This document shows, piece by piece, positions 6,821 to 10,359 of a stretch of DNA of 10,359 bases. The notes beneath the pieces are model-generated. The model was given only the letters and a program-made list of their open reading frames with translations. It was not told the DNA's origin and ran no database searches. Both the position numbers and the translations under genes were made by a program. This DNA comes from Sulfurimonas sp. GTDB taxonomy: Bacteria; Campylobacterota; Campylobacteria; Campylobacterales; Sulfurimonadaceae. Within the stretch, counting starts at the first letter, position 1. Every line of letters starts with the position of its first letter. The stretch spans positions 1 to 10,359 of the forward strand of contig JAGGWO010000105.1 of assembly GCA_021157485.1 (NCBI GenBank), read 5' to 3'.

Positions 6821-7920
6821 GTTGTTTCTTTCTCCCCTGTAATTCCCCAAAGTTCTCTTGCTTCTTCATCTTCTGCTTTACATCTGTAGCAGAGTTTATC
6901 ACTACTGTTTGTACTAAAAATAACATTACACTCATCACAACGTCTTACTTTAAAAGAGATTAGATTTTGAACTGTTGGTTCAAAAAACTCTTTTATATTG
7001 TATGAACTTGAGAGTGTTATTGCATCGGGCTCACACACATCATGACAGATATTACACTTTATACAAAGAAAAGGGTCAAAATCTATCTTAGAGTTTTTAA
7101 TATCTGAAGTCAATGCTCCAGTTGGACAGACTCTATAACACATCTGACACGCAGTACAAGCTTCTGCATCCATAATCTTTTGAGATGTAAAACTAATCTC
7201 AGTTGCATCAACTATATGAAACTCTGAGGGCTTCTCAACTCTTTTTATAGCTGTAAAAAATATCTTTCTTTTCTCAGGTATCACTTTTCTTTTAAGAAGT
7301 GCGATGTCTGCTTTTTGTAAAGTATGCTCCACTAACTCATCGCCAGCTTTTACTACCTCTTGCTCAAAACTATTCTTTAGCATTCCAACAGATTTTAAGC
7401 TTAATGCACTTAAAAAGCCACGTCTGTCAGTCTCTTTTTCTTGCGGCTCAAAACATACATCTTCAAGTTTTATCTCAGCATCATTTTCCATAGCCTGAAG
7501 CAGATACGAAGCTTCTTCGTAATTCTCAAGTATCTGTTTATGGCAAGTTGATGCTATCTCACACTCATCACAATAACCCATGTCAAAGACTATCTCTTTT
7601 TTAAGAACTGCCAGAGAGATAATATGCTCAACACTCAAAGCCGAGATACATGGAATATTTTTTCTACAAGATATTAAGTTCTCTTTACTCTCTACAAAAT
7701 CAAAAAAGAAGTCAGTTGAGTTAAATGTATCTAACCCTAAAGCCTCACTAGGACAAATTCCGTGACACGCTCCACACTCTACACAGGAAGAGAAGTTAAT
7801 TGCTGGAAGCGGATTGTCTCCAACAACTATCGCATCTGTTGGACAGACTACTTCACACTTGTTACATTCACTCTCAACACTTAAGGAACGAACGCAAGAG
7901 CCTGCGTTTAAATGTAGCAT
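6817..7920 (-). CDS. Cysteine-rich polyferredoxin, molybdoenzyme-associated
   Basis: A 367-residue cytoplasmic iron-sulfur protein with 26 cysteines. The N-terminal part has ferredoxin motifs at C9/C19-x2-C22-x3-C26-P and C46-x2-C49-x2-C52-x3-C56-P. A middle section has C85-x5-C91 and C117-x2-C120-x5-C126, a layout resembling delta-subunit-like domains of hydrogenase and heterodisulfide reductase systems (inference). A second ferredoxin pair lies at C255-x2-C258-x2-C261-x3-C265-P and C286-x2-C289-x2-C292-x3-C296. The C-terminus has a zinc-ribbon-like C328-x2-C331...C344-x2-C347. It probably carries four [4Fe-4S] clusters. RRGFLSAL at 166-173 resembles a twin-arginine motif but is internal and has no hydrophobic stretch after it. 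The gene starts 3 bases after the torD stop and ends in an ATGA overlap with the AroE-like gene, so it is firmly in that operon. Similar ferredoxins accompany TorD-type chaperones in formate dehydrogenase loci. Its electron partner is unknown. Confidence 0.88.
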   Translation of the reverse strand: MLHLNAGSCVRSLSVESECNKCEVVCPTDAIVVGDNPLPAINFSSCVECGACHGICPSEALGLDTFNSTDFFFDFVESKENLISCRKNIPCISALSVEHIISLAVLKKEIVFDMGYCDECEIASTCHKQILENYEEASYLLQAMENDAEIKLEDVCFEPQEKETDRRGFLSALSLKSVGMLKNSFEQEVVKAGDELVEHTLQKADIALLKRKVIPEKRKIFFTAIKRVEKPSEFHIVDATEISFTSQKIMDAEACTACQMCYRVCPTGALTSDIKNSKIDFDPFLCIKCNICHDVCEPDAITLSSSYNIKEFFEPTVQNLISFKVRRCDECNVIFSTNSSDKLCYRCKAEDEEARELWGITGEKETT

Positions 7921-7923
7921 TGA

Positions 7924-8538
7924 CTACGCTATCTCTTTTGTTAAGTATTCATTATCACTTAAAATAAACTCTAAAGTCATTTCAGCTCCATCATAATACA
8001 GGGGAGTTCTTGCTTCATACTTCATATTTATAAGGTACATTGGAGCCCATTGAAGTAGATGTTTATTTAGGAATTCATGTTGAACTCTCTGAAGCTCTGC
8101 TACTGCTCTTTCATCTTTTTTTTGGGCAGCTTGCATCTCTGCATCTACAAGATGGTGCATAAACTCTAATTCTATTCCAATATGATCAGAAGAAACAGTT
8201 CTTGCCGCTTCATAATCAACCATAAAATCATAAGCACTGTAGATATCAGTAACAGGATTTGCTCCACCTGTCTCTATCATCTGGTCATCTCTTGTATAAA
8301 AAGTCTCATATGGGATTAAGTGAAGAATAGAGAGGTTAACAAAGTCCGGATTTATATACTCATCTAGAAGTTTACTCTCCTCAACCTCTATAAGTGGCTT
8401 CCACTCTTTAAGAGTTGGAAAAAAGTCTAAAATATTTTCATCTTCTTTTATCATTTTAAGAGTTTTTACATCTAACTCTTGAAGTAATATACGAGATAAA
8501 AGTCCATATATATTTGCTCTTGCTTGTCTGTTTTGCAT
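7924..8538 (-). CDS. TorD-family molybdoenzyme chaperone
   Basis: A 204-residue all-helical cytoplasmic protein of the TorD/DmsD/NarJ group. These chaperones bind the signal peptide or apo-form of a molybdopterin oxidoreductase and hold it until its cofactors are inserted. Family marks are PYETFYTRD at 76-84, SSDHIGIELEFMHHL at 116-130, and EFLNKHLLQWAP at 155-166 followed by the helix up to MTLEFIL at 187-193. The length is normal for the family. The start ATG at 8538 has only a weak AAAGAA upstream. It opens the minus-strand block: the polyferredoxin follows after 3 bases. The client enzyme is not in the window; formate dehydrogenase is the best guess for a Sulfurimonas-like organism, while reductases for nitrate, TMAO, polysulfide or similar substrates are other possibilities. 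Recognition of the family is firm, the client is inference. Confidence 0.92.
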   Translation of the reverse strand: MQNRQARANIYGLLSRILLQELDVKTLKMIKEDENILDFFPTLKEWKPLIEVEESKLLDEYINPDFVNLSILHLIPYETFYTRDDQMIETGGANPVTDIYSAYDFMVDYEAARTVSSDHIGIELEFMHHLVDAEMQAAQKKDERAVAELQRVQHEFLNKHLLQWAPMYLINMKYEARTPLYYDGAEMTLEFILSDNEYLTKEIA

Positions 8539-8566
8539 GCTAAAATTCTTTATATTAGTTTTTAAA

Positions 8567-8582
8567 GTGATGATTTTATCAC
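8567..8582. promoter_or_regulatory. Candidate operator upstream of torD
   Basis: Inverted repeat GTGAT-N6-ATCAC, 16 bases, in the 88-base gap between the channel gene and torD. The half-site TGTGA on the minus strand and the spacing recall sites of the CRP/FNR superfamily. It overlaps a candidate -10 box (TAAAAT on the minus strand, 8573-8578), so a bound protein would be expected to repress. It could also be a weak hairpin after the channel gene. Confidence 0.35.
8573..8578 (-). promoter_or_regulatory. Candidate -10 box for the torD operon
   Basis: TAAAAT on the minus strand, one mismatch from TATAAT, with ATTTTGTG just upstream, similar to the T-rich stretch ending in TG that precedes Campylobacter -10 boxes. 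It is 34 bases before the torD ATG. TAATAT at 8552-8557 is an alternative but would leave a leader of only about seven bases. Confidence 0.35.
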
Positions 8583-8626
8583 AAAATACTGAAACCTATA
8601 TTATAAGTAAAAGTAAACAAGTAAAA

Positions 8627-10342
8627 CTAATCTTTTTGCATCTCTTCGTTATAAATTGACATAGATGGAAATGCAAACTCTAGTGAATTTTTCTCAAAAA
8701 TTTCCATGATTTTATGCATAACATCTTCTTTAGTCTCTAGCCATTCATCCCACTTTACTGATTTAGTAAAACAGTAGACTAATATATTCATACTAGAGTC
8801 TCCAAACTCATCAAGATAGACAAGCAGTGTTTTTTTAACACCTTGAAGATCATCTTTTGAAACTAATCTAGTACCTTTTGAACGGCGATGCTCATACTTA
8901 GTATTTACAGTTGCTATACTTGGATGTTTATCTAACATCTCTCGTATCTCTGCAATGGCATTTTTTATATCTTGTGATTTAGAGTTATATTTAACACCTA
9001 GTTTCATCTTAATCCTACGACCAAGAATTCTTCTATCCCAGTTTTGTACATCTTTAGAAGCAAATGTACCGTTAGGAATCGCAATGAGCGCATTATCAAA
9101 GGTTCTTATTGTTGTTACTCTAAGACCTATCTCAACAACAACTCCCTCCTTTCCATCTACAACTATCCAATCACCCTGAGAAAAGACATCACTAAAGAGT
9201 ATAGAGAGTGTTCCAAAGAAATTCGATATAGTGTCTCTTGCAGCAAAGGCAACTGCAAAACCACCAATTCCGAGACCAGAGAGCACTGCAGTAAGATTTA
9301 CTCCAGCAAAATATAAAATTATAAGTAGGCCCATAACTAAAATAATAAAATTTACTATTTTAATACCTACATTTATGAGTTCATTTTTTACCTGTTTTTG
9401 ACCGGTACCTATCTCTGAAAGTTTTATACTTGCAACTGTATTTACAACTTTATAAATTATTAGCACAAAGAAAAAACCATAAATCATATTAAAAACTCTT
9501 GAAATAACTTCTACATTACTAAAGTCATTATACACATAAATCGCCATATTTATATTTATGATGATAATTATAATTTCTATAGATTTTCGTAACTTTTCTA
9601 AGATTTGATGTGAATATTTTTTTAAGAGATCAATCTTTAATAGATAAGATTCAAGAGCGACATAAACAAATTTTCTAAAACTGTAAATAAGAACAAAAAG
9701 AAAGGTAATAAAAAATATTTTTATGACACTTAAACCATATAACTCTAAGATCGGATTTACTGCTTGAACAACTGCTAAAGAGTTTATATATATAACAACA
9801 TGAATAAGATGATATCTGCTATATTTATTAAGTCTGTACATCCTTTTTTCAAGTTTATATATATTGTTAACCATATCAATGTTTATCTCTTTAAGTGCAT
9901 AAAATTCTCTGATATTTTTCTTGGCTTGCAGAAGTGTCTTTGAATTTGATTCAATATTAAGCTTATCTAAATAATTAACATTAGAAATTTTTTGAACTTC
10001 TAATTGGTTTTGAGTTATATAATTGTTTAAAGCCTCTTCAAACGACTCTCTATCAGGCAAATCTAAAGCAAGTAAAATATGTTTAATAAGTATATTTTGG
10101 GAGCGTACAAGAGTATATGACTTGACTTTCACCTCATCTCTTAAAACAGCGTAGGTATTTCCGGCTCTTTTATTTATAGAGATAATTTTTTTAAGAGAAA
10201 AAATCTCTGAACTAAAAAGATTTAAATTTTGTATATAACTACTTTTATTTGCCATCAGTTCATCAAGAGCCATATCGTAATTTAGCTCTTGCTCAGAAAC
10301 TATCTCTTTTATAGCTTCTTGAGTTATGTTCTTATCGTCCAT
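8627..10342 (-). CDS. MscS-family mechanosensitive ion channel
   Basis: An inner-membrane channel of 571 residues or more that would release solutes on hypo-osmotic shock. Residues 1-170 form a charged, helical N-terminal domain without membrane segments. Transmembrane segments follow at about 177-195, 203-222, 255-272, 282-300 and 325-346. The pore helix 350-372 (AVLSGLGIGGFAVAFAARD) has the Gly/Ala packing of MscS TM3. The beta domain follows (NFFGTLSILFSDVFSQGDWI at 374-393, and IPNGTFASKDVQNWDR at 422-437), then the C-terminal alpha/beta domain up to FPSMSIYNEEMQ. It is about twice the size of E. coli MscS because of the extra N-terminal half. The reading frame stays open upstream of the ATG at 10342 to the end of the window, and no ribosome site precedes that ATG, so the true start may lie outside and the gene may be 5'-partial here. 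It ends 88 bases before torD and is probably a separate unit. Confidence 0.9.
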   Translation of the reverse strand: MDDKNITQEAIKEIVSEQELNYDMALDELMANKSSYIQNLNLFSSEIFSLKKIISINKRAGNTYAVLRDEVKVKSYTLVRSQNILIKHILLALDLPDRESFEEALNNYITQNQLEVQKISNVNYLDKLNIESNSKTLLQAKKNIREFYALKEINIDMVNNIYKLEKRMYRLNKYSRYHLIHVVIYINSLAVVQAVNPILELYGLSVIKIFFITFLFVLIYSFRKFVYVALESYLLKIDLLKKYSHQILEKLRKSIEIIIIIININMAIYVYNDFSNVEVISRVFNMIYGFFFVLIIYKVVNTVASIKLSEIGTGQKQVKNELINVGIKIVNFIILVMGLLIILYFAGVNLTAVLSGLGIGGFAVAFAARDTISNFFGTLSILFSDVFSQGDWIVVDGKEGVVVEIGLRVTTIRTFDNALIAIPNGTFASKDVQNWDRRILGRRIKMKLGVKYNSKSQDIKNAIAEIREMLDKHPSIATVNTKYEHRRSKGTRLVSKDDLQGVKKTLLVYLDEFGDSSMNILVYCFTKSVKWDEWLETKEDVMHKIMEIFEKNSLEFAFPSMSIYNEEMQKD

Positions 10343-10359
10343 TTGATAAGCCAGCAGCA

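Noticed and set aside
6821..6850. ATG at 6850 as start of the AroE-like protein
   Set aside because: It would overlap the polyferredoxin gene by 34 bases, whereas the ATG at 6820 makes the common ATGA stop-start overlap and has GGGGAG upstream.
7395..7425. Twin-arginine export signal (RRGFLSAL) in the polyferredoxin
   Set aside because: It lies at residues 166-173, far from the N-terminus, and is not followed by a hydrophobic segment.

Overview
The window looks like chromosomal DNA of a Campylobacterota (Epsilonproteobacteria) species, most like Sulfurimonas or a close relative. The reasons are the low G+C content, an IspD-IspF fusion followed directly by an HP1021/Cj1608-type atypical response regulator, a sulfate-adenylyltransferase-like gene and pgpA in the order I remember from Campylobacter jejuni, and promoters that consist mainly of a TATAAT box. 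The genus is an inference; no rRNA or other marker gene is present. No stretch longer than 300 bases lacks a gene, and I see no tRNA, rRNA, insertion sequence or CRISPR array.

Left part (1-1638): thiC (thiamine pyrimidine synthase) on the minus strand, with a small hairpin terminator after it and a short leader without a TPP riboswitch. A 192-base divergent promoter region separates it from the plus-strand cluster.

Middle (1639-5369), plus strand: ispDF, then an HP1021/CemR-like regulator, a sulfate-adenylyltransferase homologue with an eroded active site, and pgpA. The genes are tightly packed, with one 23-base overlap, and probably form an operon with a possible extra promoter after ispDF. 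A candidate HP1021-type binding site lies at the ispDF promoter, which suggests autoregulation.

Right part (5445-10342), minus strand, convergent with pgpA: reading leftwards there is an MscS-type channel, then a compact block made of a TorD-family chaperone, a 26-cysteine polyferredoxin, a protein that looks like a degenerate shikimate dehydrogenase (AroE fold) and, after a structured 104-base gap, an unrecognised acidic helical protein. The first three genes of that block are joined by a 3-base gap and an ATGA overlap. No molybdoenzyme structural gene is in the window, so the block looks like a stand-alone maturation or redox-accessory set for a molybdo- or tungsto-enzyme such as formate dehydrogenase. 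This block, with its AroE-like member, is the best candidate for an undescribed system. Two palindromic, comparatively G+C-rich intergenic elements flank the last gene and look like dispersed repeats.
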